64,000 nt of DNA, taken from Dichotomocladium elegans (lineage: Eukaryota; Mucoromycota; Mucoromycetes; Mucorales; Lichtheimiaceae). Of this stretch, positions 23,536 to 34,302 are shown piece after piece. A program made the translations under genes and the position numbers. A model generated the notes under the pieces. That model did no database searches, was not told the origin of the DNA, and was given only the letters and a program-made list of their open reading frames with translations. The stretch covers positions 1 through 64,000 of the forward strand of contig JAIXMN010000041.1 of the NCBI GenBank assembly GCA_025716815.1, written 5' to 3'. Each line of letters starts with the position of its first letter. Position 1 is the first letter of the stretch.

Positions 23536-24673
23536 TGTAGGCGCGCAATGCGCCATTCCTTTCTTTCAAATCCTCGTATCGCTTTCAATCCTTCCAAAGA
23601 TTACCTCGGTTTTTATTTTTTTCTGCATGATCTTTTCCACGCTGCCATTCGCATTCTTTGCAGTATGTACGCGTTCCTTTCTGTCCCAAGTCTGTTGGAT
23701 GCGTTGTAAGAGAGCAGCAGGCAGTTTCTTAACGTCTGCATAAGGAAGCCTCGTTAGAGCAGGGGAGAGGAGAGAGAGGGTTTGGTACTGCAATAATGTC
23801 ACCCAATCGCGGATTACAAACGATGGAAATACGTATAGCTGCAGGGTGCTCATCGTCTTGACTATATTACGCGTCAAAATGCCGTCTTAACGTCAATCTT
23901 TCCTTGGCACCAGGATATTTGGCGGCGACTTCACCATCAGTAGCGGTGACCGTGTAATTGTGTGGATGTTGCATTAAGAAAAAAAATACTTACGCGGAAG
24001 AGGACCAAGGAAAAAAATTACGCGGAAGGCCACCATGAAAAATTTTTTTCTGCGAAAACCGCCGTGTGCCTTCCCTTTTCAAAGCGGACAAAGACCTTCT
24101 TCTGCCAAGGAGCGTCTTCCTTGTCTCTCCTTATATAGTAAAAGCTGTCAACCGATAGCGTGCATAAATCCTCTTTACTGACGAATATTCTTTACCCTAT
24201 TAAATTAAAGTAGTATCCTATGAACATGGTCCTACCAACCAAAATAATCACCAGAGGTGCAAATATATTCTTGTACCCAGTGCAAGTTCGATGCTATGAA
24301 AATGGTCTCGCAAAGGATCTGTGCAACCGGTACTGCGAAAATAATATTCGGGGGACTAATTGATATCTTCCATCTGACGACCAAAAAATACAAACTTTTA
24401 CAGTGAACCGGCTATCTGGTACTCATTTGCTTCTGTGTGGCGAAAATCCAAATTGCAAGTGTCAGTTGCTTTCTTTAACCCTACACCTTTAGTAATCGCA
24501 CCCTTACTTCTTTTTGCTTCTATAACATATAAAACAGAGGGGAAGTCGAAATACATATACCCTCCCATGAATAAAATGTACACTCAACCATTCTTTTCCA
24601 TTCGTCCATCGAAAAGAAAAAACCTTTGAACATTTCTTTCCTTCAATTACTCGGTAAATTACCGAAAATCCTG
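23536..24673 (-). repeat. Element C right TIR
   Basis: Inverted, near-identical copy of 18,014-19,151. Confidence 0.88.
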
Positions 24674-24675
24674 TA

Positions 24676-24782
24676 TTGAGGCTTATTCCAATGACATGGA
24701 TGCTAATGAGGCTGCAGAGCATGTTAGAAAGTTCTCAACTCATATCTACAAGAGCCATCGTCGTGTTGGCTTACATGACTAG
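24676..24782 (+). pseudogene. Element X transposase, C-terminal end
   Basis: The last ~35 codons of the X transposase (EAYSNDMDANEAAEHVRKF.. to TAG at 24,780-24,782), cut off by element C. With one TA the frame joins ..AWRY to this segment without a gap. The ending around KSHRRV is typical of this family's C-terminus as I recall it. Confidence 0.8.
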
Positions 24783-24873
24783 TATTAGACACATCCATAT
24801 ATATTATCTGAGTTTGAATATGAAAATTGAAACAAAATAAGGTTTGTAGCTATTATAAATGAAATGCACCATA

Positions 24874-25587
24874 AAAGATAACAATTTCAAGTCATGCATC
24901 AAACGGCCTGCACTTCCTCTCACTCCAGCACGTAAAAAGGCGCGCCTAGCATTTGCTAAGAAGTATAAGGATTGGACAGTTGAGGACTGGAAGCACGTTG
25001 TCTTTAGTGATGAGACAAAAATCAACAGGCTTGGCTCAGATGGAAAGCAATGGACATGGGTTGAATGCAGGCAGGCACTTAGAGATCATAATGTGAATCA
25101 AACATACAAACATGGAGGTGGCAGTCTGTTCCTGTGGAGCTGTATAACAGCTGAAGGACCTGGATATATTGTCAAGATTGAGGGTGGATTGGATTCTGCA
25201 CTTTATTGCCAGATTTTGGAAGGAGATATGCTCAATACATTGAACGAGTATAATATGCTGCTTAAGGACATTATCTTTCAACAAGACAATGATCCTAAAC
25301 ACAAATCAAAACTGGCTAAAAAATGGTTTGATGATCATCAAGTTACTGTTCTTGACTGGCCTGCCTATTCACCTGACCTGAATCCAATTGAAAACCTGTG
25401 GTTTTTTCTGAAAAGACAGCTGTGTGACTATGATACTGCACCAAAGGGTATGCTTGAGCTCTGGGAGCGTGTGCGGGATGTCTGGTACAAGAAGGTAACC
25501 AAGGAACTATGCCTTAAGCACATTGCATCCATGCCAGAACGAATCCAGGCTGTTCTCAAGGCTAAAGGTGGAGAGACTAAGTGGTAA
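24874..25587 (+). pseudogene. Tc1-like transposase, catalytic part
   Basis: Continues codon 101 of the frame begun at 15,147; together 337 residues, the normal length of a Tc1 transposase. The triad is present: VVFSDETK, FQQDNDPKHKSK and SPDLNPIENLW, with DD34E spacing. TPARKKARLAFAKK and WKHVVFSDE are typical of the family. The catalytic domain is intact but separated from its DNA-binding part by 9.4 kb of element X, so it is inactive in its present form. Confidence 0.9.
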
Positions 25588-25789
25588 TTGCTAGCAAAAA
25601 GGTACTTCAAAAAACTGCACAAATGACAAAATTTTTCTGACTTTGAATATCTCTAGCCCTAATTGCCATAGAAGCAGAAAAATATATATTTCTGAGAGCT
25701 TAGATGCTGAAGATTGTTTAGTATTAAACACATACATTTTCCATTGCACACTATTGAGTAATTAAAGCGTAAATCTAAAATTGAACTTT

Positions 25790-25814
25790 ACTTGTGCACT
25801 TTATTTAGTCACTG
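25790..25814 (-). repeat. Tc1-like right terminal inverted repeat
   Basis: Perfect inverse of 5480-5504, followed by TA at 25,815. Confidence 0.9.
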
Positions 25815-26019
25815 TAACCTCTCCTGCAACCTCTTCCATCCAACACTTACACAGACCCACTGACCATCCAAACCTCATGGCCATTCTCTTCCAGCATACT
25901 TCTTTTTCTTGTAGACGTCTTCACAAACCCGCATATCGTAATAAACAAACTTGTCATATTCGTTTTCCTTCTTGTCTTGCCTTCTCATGTTCATTTTTCT
26001 TCTCCTTCTTTATGCACTT

Positions 26020-26140
26020 TTTTTTTATTATCACTTCGGCTTCCAACCACCCACCCACCCACACACACACACACACTCCTTTTTTTTTTATCACTTTGGC
26101 TTCCAACCACCCCACATGCTCCTTTTTTTTTATCACTTCA
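26020..26140. repeat. Low-complexity block with tandem T-tract and CA repeats
   Basis: Two to three imperfect copies of a unit consisting of CTCC, a T run, TATCACTT and GGCTTCCAACCACCC, separated by CCCAC/(CA)n repeats at about 26,047-26,080. Confidence 0.7.
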
Positions 26141-26260
26141 ACACTTCAACTCCACTCCCCCCTCCAAACAACTATACAATCGCCTAACAAACAACAACCA
26201 AAAAACTTCCTTACAAACCCCCCCCATTCATAATTTCTTCGACAGCACTTCTTTTATTTT

Positions 26261-26620
26261 CTAAACATCCTTCATTATTCTTCTCTTCTTCTCCTCTTCT
26301 TTGCCTTTCCATCCCGCCGAATCTGCTTCTGCTCTGCTTCGCTTCGTTGATGACTTCCGCTCATGCCCACAGGTCCAACCGTAGTATTCGTCCGCATGTA
26401 CCATGACCACCTCCGGTACATCTCCTCCACTAACAATTTCGCTTTCATGCGCCATAATGATCTTCTCGTATAGCTCGATCGCCTCTCCAGTCCGGCGCCA
26501 AACTCCCGAGCTGATCCCTCGTACGACCAGTGCCACCGGATATCGCAACTTCGTTGCGCTGACGTTCAGCAACCCCAGCTTGTTCGCGTCCTCTACACTC
26601 ATACGGACCATCACCACCAT
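26261..26620 (-). CDS. Hypothetical protein, 119 aa
   Basis: Open frame from ATG 26,620 to 26,261 with GC-rich third positions, unlike the AT-rich DNA around it. The first part (VRMSVEDANKLGLLNVSATK) looks like a folded domain; the C-terminus is highly charged (KGKEEEKKRRIMKD). I do not recognise a family. The surroundings are low-complexity DNA on one side and TTCGGA-rich non-coding DNA on the other, so this could be a host gene fragment or part of another element. Confidence 0.4.
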   Translation of the reverse strand: MVVMVRMSVEDANKLGLLNVSATKLRYPVALVVRGISSGVWRRTGEAIELYEKIIMAHESEIVSGGDVPEVVMVHADEYYGWTCGHERKSSTKRSRAEADSAGWKGKEEEKKRRIMKDV

Positions 26621-26639
26621 CGTGTTTCTACCACAACCT

Positions 26640-28060
26640 CTTTAACGATCCATGCAAACACATTCATCAATCCTTTCACTTATGTGTACCAATGGAACAT
26701 TTCCATCTGGACCATTCCCTCCCTGATCACCATGACGCTCGCGGGGAAGACATAGCCGCTCTGCACTTCTTCGAATCCTGGTTCCATTTTTTTGTACTGT
26801 CTAACAAGGATCTCTGGGAGTACAGGACTTTTCACAAGAAGTTTGCATTTTGTAAAAGTTTTTCGGACACGGTGATAGTTATCCGAAAACTAGGAAGTGA
26901 AAATCGGATATGGTGTTGTTGTAATTCGGAAAGCTCGACTTGATTTTTCACGGTCGGGTTCAAGGTTTATCCAGAAACGAGAACCGAATTTTTCGGAAAT
27001 CCTCACAATGCTTTTTCGTAGTTGGAGAACTCAATTTTTCGGACAGGCGCAAAGCTTTCTTTCGAACTAGAGGATTTGATTCATTCGTTCTCTGACAGAC
27101 ATTTCATTCGGAAGCCTGCACTCTGTTATCCGCAAAACGTCCCTCGATTTATCGTAATCATCCACTGAGAGCATTCAGACGAAGTCTTTAAATAAATCGC
27201 GGGTGTATATACAATTCGAAGTTGTACAATGTTGTTCGGAAAGAAGATGGCTTTTATTCGGAAAGGAGTTAAACTCGCTATGCTTCTGTAATGCACTCGC
27301 ATGGGTATAGTTATTTTTAGTTTCTCCACTAGTGACTGAGCAGGTCGAATGGAGGTGTCGATTACAGCCGAGGGATTGGGGCTACAAGAAAAAAAGCGAC
27401 TGCCGTAAGCAGTGAAAAATTTTACTATTTTTACTGTGGGAAGTAGAACGGAAAATATGTGTTCCCTTCCCTTCATCACCGTCCTGAACGTTTCACTCCC
27501 AAATTCTGCACGAGTTCTCAGTCGACATAGTACTGCTGCAATAATGTGATAAATGCCTACGCTCGTCCCTGCAATAAATCGCTTTCATCCCGGCACATTT
27601 TACAAGCAGCTAAAGCTCTGATTTCATGGCAGCAAAGTCGTTGATTTGTGTCCTTGTAAACGCATTGGCCGGGAATGTCATATAGTACGTCAGCATGCTT
27701 GTTAACACCATTGGATCAGACAGCATTACTCCAGAGATTTATCTATGTAGTTGTAACCACAAGTTTGATTACATGGAGGCGGTATAGGTGAGTGTCTCTC
27801 ATACGATACCATAGAAAATGGTGAACATGTATCCTCCAGTGTCCCTGAAATATTGTTCCTACATCGTTATCTCTCAACATGACGGGTTGGCCCTTTTTAC
27901 ATACATGTTATGATTAAAGGTGACAGTGGGTTGGTACAAGGAATGGTGGATGGTGCTTTACCATGTCTGTGAATGCTCGATCGTCAGTATGTATACAAGT
28001 TGACAGGATATACAGCCGAGTAGAGTAATAGTATTTAATAAATGAGCAAAATGATTTTAT
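26640..28060. other. Non-coding stretch with clustered TTCGGA motifs
   Basis: No supported gene. Between 26,859 and 27,263 the motif TTCGGA(A/C) occurs at least six times and its inverse once. The remainder to 28,060 shows no recognisable feature. Confidence 0.45.
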
Positions 28061-29854
28061 TAATCTGAAGCGGATGGGAAGGCCAGGAAGATATAGTCTT
28101 GGCATTTTGATGGCGATATGGTTTCAAAGACGGCATCAAAGCGATCCTCGGCTGATTGCCTTTTTTCCAGAAGACAGCTGTCAGTTGCAGCAAAGTAGCA
28201 AGTCCCGTACCAAATACTCAGCAGGGTTCCAAGCCAACACCTGCGCTGGAAAAATGAAAGGGGTGTGCCCCTTCTCCTTGGCTTTTTGAAATACCAGCGC
28301 TGCCACCTCAGCTGGGAGAGGATCAAATCCAAGAAACAGATCCTTCCTTTTTTCGGCGTCCAAAATCGCCACAATGTCAGCAACGAATTGGATAAATTCG
28401 TCCTTGGTGACGCGTCCTTCGAGAGATTTTGACGCAGTCGTGACGATGCCAGTGTGGTCAAACGCAATTAGAAGGCACACGTGTGGCTTTTTATCGCCCA
28501 CATCGGCTGTCTGCGAAGACGATTCGGTGGAGCATGCTGGGTATGTGTGCCGCCCATTCACCAGGAATGCCACTTCCGCGACAAACACGACATTCTTGTC
28601 AGGTTCAAATTCAGCTCTGACTGACAATCGGTTGAATTGCCTTTCGTGCTCATGCGCCGCTTCGATCGACGGCTCCACATTGAAGCTTTTCATTCGCTGA
28701 AATGTGAATCTTGCATTCTTTTGTAGCCATCTTTGCAGTGCCACGCGCGAAGGGAGCCCATCGACGTCTTCCTCCATGCAATGCGATAACACATCGTCAA
28801 CAGCGCAAACTGGGTGAGTATCAACATACTCCAGAATCACTCTAACCATGGCCTTGCTGAACGGAGCCTTGGCTTTCAGGCCTCGCTTTTTAGGCGATTC
28901 TTGCTCCAACTGGTAACGAGCAACGTGGTCCGAGAACGTCGACACTGCCATATTCGCAGACTTGGCGGCTTCAGCCATGGGGACACCGCACAGGATGTAC
29001 TTCTCCATCGCCGCCTTGACTACTTCTGCGTTGTGACGCTTATACCCAGTTTTGTCACCTCGCTTGTACACCTTGTTCGTTTTTGATGCAGTCAAACTTC
29101 TGCTGGTTGAGACTTTCTTGCTACGAACTCGACTAACAGATGCAGTGAATCCACGAAGGATGTGGCCGACATTCTGTCGTGTGGTGCCCACGATCTTTGC
29201 AGTCTCAGCATGTGTCATTCCGCATAAAATTGCTAAATGGATTATGCGTTTGATCTCCTTCTCGCTTAGGTTCGGCCCATTCTTTACCTGAGTCTTTTTC
29301 TCGGCAGCGCGTACCGGGACGATTTGCATTTGTTCAATCACTTCGGAATTGAAGGTAGGCGGCATCGGCGCTCTGATGGCCGGCAGCAATGACTCCATGC
29401 CCAGCATTTCGTGAGCTGGCGCAGTTATCACTACATCCACAGCATGTCCGTCATCACTGTCGTCGTCGCCGCTGCCACCACTGCTTTCTTCCTTGCTGCT
29501 GCTACTATAGTCTGACTCAGACTCATCTGCTGCGAAACGATATTGGAGGAAACGGGATTCATCCTCGTCTTCGCTCATAGCGTCATCGTCTACTTTGATT
29601 TAGCGGGTACGTCAGGTTATGAGAGTAACAAATAACAAACCACGCTCAACATCTGTACTCTCATCCAGCTCTTCGTGGGGAGTGACTTGGCGAAGATCCA
29701 GAGAGTTCAAGGTATCAACAAGGTTGGGTGTATCAATTGAAAGGTTATTGCCCGCAGCGCGCGAATGGATAGCAAGTCGATGCATACATTTTGAAATTCT
29801 ACCCGAGGAACGAGTTGAGATGTTTCGAGTTTTGGTAAATTTGGATGTGGTCAT
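28061..29854 (-). pseudogene. Element D transposase-like protein, first catalytic Asp replaced by Ala
   Basis: On the minus strand, exon 1 is 29,854-29,659 and exon 2 starts at 29,589 (candidate intron GTACAG...AAAGTAG); the main frame stops at 28,181. Exon 1 has SSGRISKCMHR, matching the exon-1 basic segment of the B and C transposases. Exon 2 is acidic at first (SEDEDESRF), then has two helix-turn-helix stretches (THAETAKIVGTTRQNVGHIL; VPMAEAAKSANMAVSTFSDH) and a transposase-like core: VVFVAEVAF, LFLGFDPLP and WNPAEYLV. The first Asp is Ala (A403), while D488 and E523 remain. After ..EYLVRDLL the frame shifts, and the probable original C-terminus continues in another frame to about 28,063 (SAEDRFDAVFETI, compare ETFLDAICETF in B). 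Decayed by at least this frameshift. Confidence 0.68.
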
Positions 29855-29928
29855 TGAGCGATGGGTTAAGGTGGAAAGAGAGAGGAAGAATCTCTTATGA
29901 AGGGATGGGGAGAATATATAATAAACTT

Positions 29929-30657
29929 TTAAACATTTCTTTTTGACGCCAACCACTTCTGAACACTTTTCTCCACCTTCTCTATCTTTGATATCACAAT
30001 CCGGCACTCATATAGCATTGCTTTTCTCAATGCAGACTGAGAAACTGTCATATAGGTCTTTGATCGATTTGCCAGTATGGGCTCGGTGAGTGCCGACCAA
30101 CTGCATTCAGCATCGGCGGGTACCTTGCTTGCGCTGCCATCGTATTGCGGTGGCTCTTGTAATTCACCTCTTGGAATATTGGCGAGCTCGGCTGGTGCTT
30201 CACAGTTGGTTGATACGTTAATAATAGAGAAAGATAGCTATCACTTACAAACACGGTCTTCTAGTTGCAAGCATTTTACGGCATCCATGATCTCTTCCAC
30301 AGATTCTGATGAGATATCCTGTTCCAGGATTAGCACAGGTTCCACATCTGGGTCATCCAAAAGGGTGAACTCCGGGATCCGTCGGTGCATTTCATCGAGG
30401 ATTGGCGTCGGCTCTACATCCTGACTTGCTTCGGTTGTCTGGTCATCTTCATTAGATAACAGTACATTCACCTGCGCAGAGGATGCCCTTGCTTGTTTTA
30501 GGTCATTGACATCGTCCACAAGAGAAGTTAATGACCTAATAGCTGCCTCCAATTGCTCTGCAGTTGGACCAAGTTTCCTAGTTGACCGTTTTCGTATCGC
30601 CGACTTGTTTGCTGCTCCCCCCTTGCCATTTGCTTTTTTAACTTTTGCCATCGTCAC
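29929..30657 (-). CDS. Accessory two-exon protein of element D (225 aa)
   Basis: Exon 1 is 30,657-30,249, the intron has donor GTAAGT at 30,248 and acceptor ending at 30,198, and exon 2 is 30,197-29,929. It starts very basic (AKVKKANGKGG, KSAIRKRSTRKLG), has a helical middle (QLEAAIRSLTSLVDDVNDL), an acidic stretch, and a C-terminal region containing RSKTYMTVSQSALRKA. The KTY.T...S.L pattern and the place in the element resemble the small gene of B and C, but overall similarity is weak. No known domain recognised. It ends 75 bp before the transposase-like gene starts. Confidence 0.5.
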
Positions 30658-30741
30658 AGGAGATACTTGCTGTACTGCGAATTAACTGAACGAAAGGTGG
30701 AGAAGAGAGGTTCTCTGTAAGGTCGGCGCGTTAGTTCAAGA

Positions 30742-31528
30742 GGTGCAAACTTTATGTCAAACGTCCTTGCCAGCTATACTGGCCGCATCAAGCTACGACA
30801 TATTTTCACTTCAGCTTTTCACCCACGCACAAACGGAAAGGCCGAACGTATGAACGGCATTCTCAAACAAATGATACGTAAGTATGTAAATAGCCGGATT
30901 CACTGATGGGACGACTTTGTGGAACCTGCTCTTTTCGCATGCCGAGTACGCAGACATCGCACCACCGGATTCAGCCCATTCTTCCTTGTCTATGGCCAAG
31001 AACCAAAGCTTCCAGGTGATCACCTTCGACCATATATCACCATCGACAAGGAAGCCACTGAACTTACTGAAGCGGATGCATCAAAGTCTCGCGTGCAAGC
31101 CCTTCTCAAGTTACGCGATGAACGAATTTCTGCCGAGACGCGTGTCCGCGCCAGTGCTGCACAAGATAAGGCCCGATGGGATGCTGCTTTAACACCGCAA
31201 GTTTTTTCTGTGGGGGACCATGTCCTTATGCGCCACGAGAACAAGTTTGGACTGGAGTACAACTGGAAAGGTCCATTCCGCGTAATTAAGACCAACCCTA
31301 GCACTGACATCTACCAGCTTCAGGACATGAACGGCAAAATCTACAATTCTTGGGTGCACACTGACCGCCTCCGCCCCATTTTTGTATGAAACAACGCCAC
31401 ACCAACCGATCCATGGTACGACCCAACTGCCGCTCGTGCAGCCGAACGCCGCCACCTCGAAGCCACCGCTGTCGCTCGCTCCCAACTGTCTCTCTTGTTC
31501 AAGGACGAACAACATTCTGGGGAGGGGA
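30742..31528 (+). pseudogene. Ty3/gypsy integrase, C-terminal fragment (second gypsy element)
   Basis: Begins inside the integrase core (RGANFMSNVL) and includes HPRTNGKAERMNGILK with the catalytic Glu, then SPFFLVYGQEPKLPGD and the C-terminal GDHVLMRHENK, WKGPFRVI and WVHTDRLRPIF. Two in-frame TGA codons interrupt it (around 30,904 and at 31,387), the first where the other gypsy copy has Arg-Trp. The catalytic Asp pair and everything upstream are missing. It is a 3' remnant leading into its LTR. Confidence 0.82.
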
Positions 31529-31531
31529 TAT
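31519..31531 (+). other. Polypurine tract of the second gypsy element
   Basis: GGGGAGGGGATAT directly before the TGTCTTAGC start of the LTR at 31,532. Confidence 0.6.
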
Positions 31532-32207
31532 TGTCTTAGCACAGATTGCTTGACCAATCAACGGTGCTCTCTATTTTTATCGCTTTTCATAGTCCTCTTC
31601 GACAAGTGCACGAATGACAGTAGTCCTCACATCAGATGCACAGCCCACTTCTATTTCCCTTTTATCCCACTTCTCCATGATTATTATTAGATAGCAAAAC
31701 CAGTATAAATACAGGATTTTCAAGAAGAACTTTGCCACAAATTTTAGTTGTTCATATAGACCATCTAGGTTTTTCGTTTTTTTTGCTTCAAATTCGAATA
31801 CAAATTTTAGTATTTCGTTTCTCTTCTTCCTTTGAAATTAGAATGAAACATAAATGGTTGGCCTCCCAAAATTATTCTGGTGTAAAAGGAGGAGAAGGAA
31901 GACTCACATATAGCCTTGGTTGACATGTTCTTGCTGCTATTGCCTTTAAATTTGACAAAAGGGTAGCAACGAAATACTAAAATTTGTATTCGAATTTGAA
32001 GTGAAAAAAAACGAAAAACCTAGACAGTCTATATGAACAACTAAAATTTGTGGCAAATTTCTTCTTGAAAATCCTGTATCCAAGTAGTGCCATGCAATAA
32101 ACATCATCTATCCGTTACCCTTCTTCTTCTATGGTTACGCTTGGTCGTTGCTATTGGCTATGGTGTAACCGCCAAAATATACGCACGACAATGACACACG
32201 CACGACA
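31532..32207 (+). repeat. 3' LTR of the second gypsy element, split by a MITE
   Basis: Runs from TGTCTTAG (after the purine tract) to CACGACA at 32,207. It contains TATAAAT and AATAAACATCATC motifs shared with the solo LTR at 32,213. Without the 365-bp MITE and one TA it would be about 309 bp. Confidence 0.65.
31712..32076. mobile_element. 365-bp MITE with CAGGATTTTC ends
   Basis: Starts CAGGATTTTCAAGAAGAAC and ends with the inverse; TA at 31,710-31,711 and 32,077-32,078. The inverted repeats extend about 125 bp with few mismatches. Its outer bases match element A, so the A/B/C-type transposase could plausibly mobilise it. No coding capacity. Confidence 0.88.
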
Positions 32208-32212
32208 AAAGA

Positions 32213-32524
32213 TGTCGTAGCCAGATTAATCGGTCATTAGAATTTCTGGCTCAAGTCTATTTTCATAACGATCCCTGACGTAATGTCGGACTTACTACCT
32301 TTTAGCATTATGACGCCATGGATTATCACGCACGTTGTACTACATCTCTAATTACATCATCCATTCTCCATGACGTCTGTGCAGTATTATCTTAAGTATA
32401 CTTAGCATTAGAAAACAATATAAATATCCAGGCAGCGTCCAAACAATAAACATCATCTCAGAGTTATCTGTCACATTTAATTGTTCCTCCAAAAGTCTAT
32501 TCTCTGGCTACGGTGTATCCGCCA
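32213..32524 (+). repeat. Solo LTR, main part, interrupted by gypsy-1
   Basis: Starts TGTCGTAGCC at 32,213. The rest (about 16 bp ending GACGACA at 37,756) lies beyond the inserted gypsy element. A 4-bp AAGA repeat flanks it (32,209-32,212 and 37,757-37,760), as expected for a complete LTR. It has TATAAATATCC and AATAAACATCATC in common with the neighbouring gypsy LTR. Confidence 0.65.
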
Positions 32525-32846
32525 TGTCGTCTTTTATTAAAACTTGGATACCACGGAGAAGAGACGACGTCCACTGAGAGAATAACCACGAAGAGATAAC
32601 CACGGAGAGATAGAACCACACAGATACTTGTACCGTCAGATAGATGATCCTCTTTATTAAAACAACTGTCCCATTATTTATACTGTATTGATCACTACGA
32701 AAATGACTACAATGCTGTCAAGATGGCTACCGATGACTCATGTTTAGCAACCATTGTCATTCGGACTTTGTTTCCAAAAGTGCTACGCTCCCTGGTAATG
32801 ATCGTGCAGCCGGTGGTTAAATAATTGATCTGACTGTCCTACGACA
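32525..32846 (-). repeat. gypsy-1 3' LTR
   Basis: TG...CA bounded, 322 bp. A purine tract (GGAGGGGGGTAA on the minus strand) abuts it at 32,847-32,858. Confidence 0.9.
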
Positions 32847-32849
32847 TTA

Positions 32850-34302
32850 CCCCCCTCCGAGAATGTTGGTCGTCCTCGAACAACAACTGTAGAGAGTGAT
32901 CTTGAATGTCTAATCGGTTGGCAGCACGGGAAGCGACAGGATCGAACCAAGGGGAGGTGGGTGCTGTCTGAAAATGAACGGGGCGTAGACGGTCGGTATG
33001 GACCCAGGAGCTATATTCCTTGCCGTTCATGTCTTTTAGCTTGTAGGTGTCCGAGTCTAAATTACGGCTGATCACCAAGTATGGTCCCTTCCAGTTGTAC
33101 TCCAGGCTTAACTTTTGCTCGTTACGTAATAGAACATGGTCACCAATAGCGAACGTTTGCGATTTTAGGGTGGCATCCCAAATAGCTTTATCCCGCTGGG
33201 CGTTGGCGCGAAGCCGTTCCGCGGCAGAGGCGCGAGCTTCCTGTAAGCGCAACAGCGATGGTCGGCGCGCATCTACGAGTGTCTTGGGATCCGGTTCTTG
33301 TTCCTCAACTAGTAAGGGCCGCGTCATATCCCCAGGAAGGCGGGGTTCTACTCCGTACACCATATAGAACGGGCTCATGCCCGTTGTGCGATGCTTGCGC
33401 ACACAACACGCGAAGACAGACGGTTCTAAGAAATCATCCCAGCGATGGATGGCACCATTGGTATACTTCCGAAGCATAGACTTGAGAATGCCATTGGTGC
33501 GCTCAACCTTGCCATTAGTACGTGGGTGGAAAGCCGAAGTCAACTTGTGATGGATCTTGGTGCGCCCCAGATACAGGTTCAATATTTTGGACATGAAATT
33601 GGCGCCGCGATCCGTCAAGATTTCGTTGGGACAACCGAACCGCATAACGATCTCCTCGAAGATGAAATCGGCAATGGCTTGACCTGTGGCATCGGCGACG
33701 GCGCGTGCGATGGTCCAATTGGTGGTGTAGTCGACAGCGACCAAGATCCAACGGTTGCGACGCATGGTGGTTGGTAGTTCGCCAATAAAATCCAGGTGCC
33801 AACGTGAGAAAGCAGGTGGGACATCCAGGGGTCGCATGGGTGCATGTTGTGTGCCGCGGTCGGGGTTGGCAGCCAATTGGCACTGAGGGCAATTACGTAG
33901 CCATTCCTGGATGTTTTCCTTCATGTTCGGCCACCACCAACGTTTCTTAATGACATCATACAGCGTTTCCATCCCGGCGTGTCCAAAACTGGTGTGAAAG
34001 TGGTGGACAAGATCGGCACGGCGGGCGAACAGAGCAAAGCAGATTTCTTGTACCTCGGATCCGATCTTGACTTTGCGATAAATCCGGTTATCTTTGACTG
34101 TGAATTTGTCCCGATGCTTCACCAAGAGATCCCTGAATATGGCCGGCCACTGCGTCTCGGCAAAATTGTAGAATTTCGGCCAGTCGGATTCCTCATAGAC
34201 TTTATGGCGTAGAGGTAATCGGTTCCAGCGACTTCTCTTCCGGAACGCAGTGTGGTCCATCTCGACGAGACAAGAGGTCAGGTACATGGTTGTCTTTTCC
34301 AC
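32850..34302 (-). CDS. gypsy-1 integrase region
   Basis: Contains the HHCC zinc-binding segment (HHFHTSFGHAG ... NCPQCQLA), the catalytic Asp residues (WHLDFIGELP; LTDRGANFMS) and Glu (HPRTNGKVERTNG), and a C-terminal GDHVLLRNEQK / WKGPYLVI / WVHTDRLRPVHF module typical of gypsy integrases. It inserts the cDNA copy. It is the last part of the pol polyprotein and is joined to RNase H through a frame change near 34,250. Stop at 32,839-32,841, just inside the LTR. Confidence 0.88.

Larger units (their letters stand above)
18014..24673. mobile_element. Element C: two-transposase DNA transposon with 1.14-kb TIRs
   Basis: Starts CAGGATTTTCGGTAATTTAC at 18,014 and ends with the inverse at 24,673; TA at 18,012-18,013 and 24,674-24,675. 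TIR arms are 18,014 to about 19,151 and about 23,536-24,673. Gene order is small accessory gene (+), DDE transposase (+), altered paralogue (+). It is inserted near the 3' end of the element X transposase gene, and removing it with one TA restores that frame. Size 6,660 bp. Confidence 0.93.
15447..24871 (+). mobile_element. Element X: DDE transposon, split by element C
   Basis: The ends are TGGTGCATTTCATTTATAAT (left, 15,447) and its inverse ending at 24,871; the inverted repeat is about 28 bp with one mismatch. TA flanks at 15,445-15,446 and 24,872-24,873. Without element C and one TA it would be 2,763 bp and carries a single transposase gene of about 698 codons. It is inserted in the Tc1-like transposase gene. 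Confidence 0.88.
5480..25814 (+). mobile_element. Tc1-like transposon, split by elements B and X
   Basis: Both ends carry CAGTGACTAAATAAAGTGCA (inverted, 25 bp perfect): left 5480-5504, right 25,790-25,814, flanked by TA at 5478-5479 and 25,815-25,816. Removing B with one TA (9,269 bp) and X with one TA (9,427 bp) leaves 1,639 bp, the usual size of a Tc1 element. Its rejoined transposase frame is open. The CAGT terminus and TA duplication are standard for Tc1. Confidence 0.92.
28061..30657 (-). mobile_element. Element D: decayed relative of A/B/C without recognisable ends
   Basis: Two spliced genes on the minus strand (accessory 30,657-29,929, then transposase-like 29,854-28,061) show the same order as accessory plus transposase in element C. 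I could not find CAGGATTTTC ends or long inverted repeats around it, so its limits are only those of the genes. Confidence 0.55.

Noticed and set aside
26047..26080. Repeat with regular spacing that might suggest a CRISPR array
   Set aside because: It is a simple CA/CCCAC microsatellite with T tracts; no repeat-spacer structure exists anywhere in the window.
25951..26264. Open frames rich in His/Pro/Thr/Phe
   Set aside because: Translated microsatellite and T-rich repeats, not genes.
28181..29578. Element D protein as a host-domesticated transposase
   Set aside because: The C-terminal frameshift and the presence of the accessory gene argue for a decaying element rather than a domesticated host gene.
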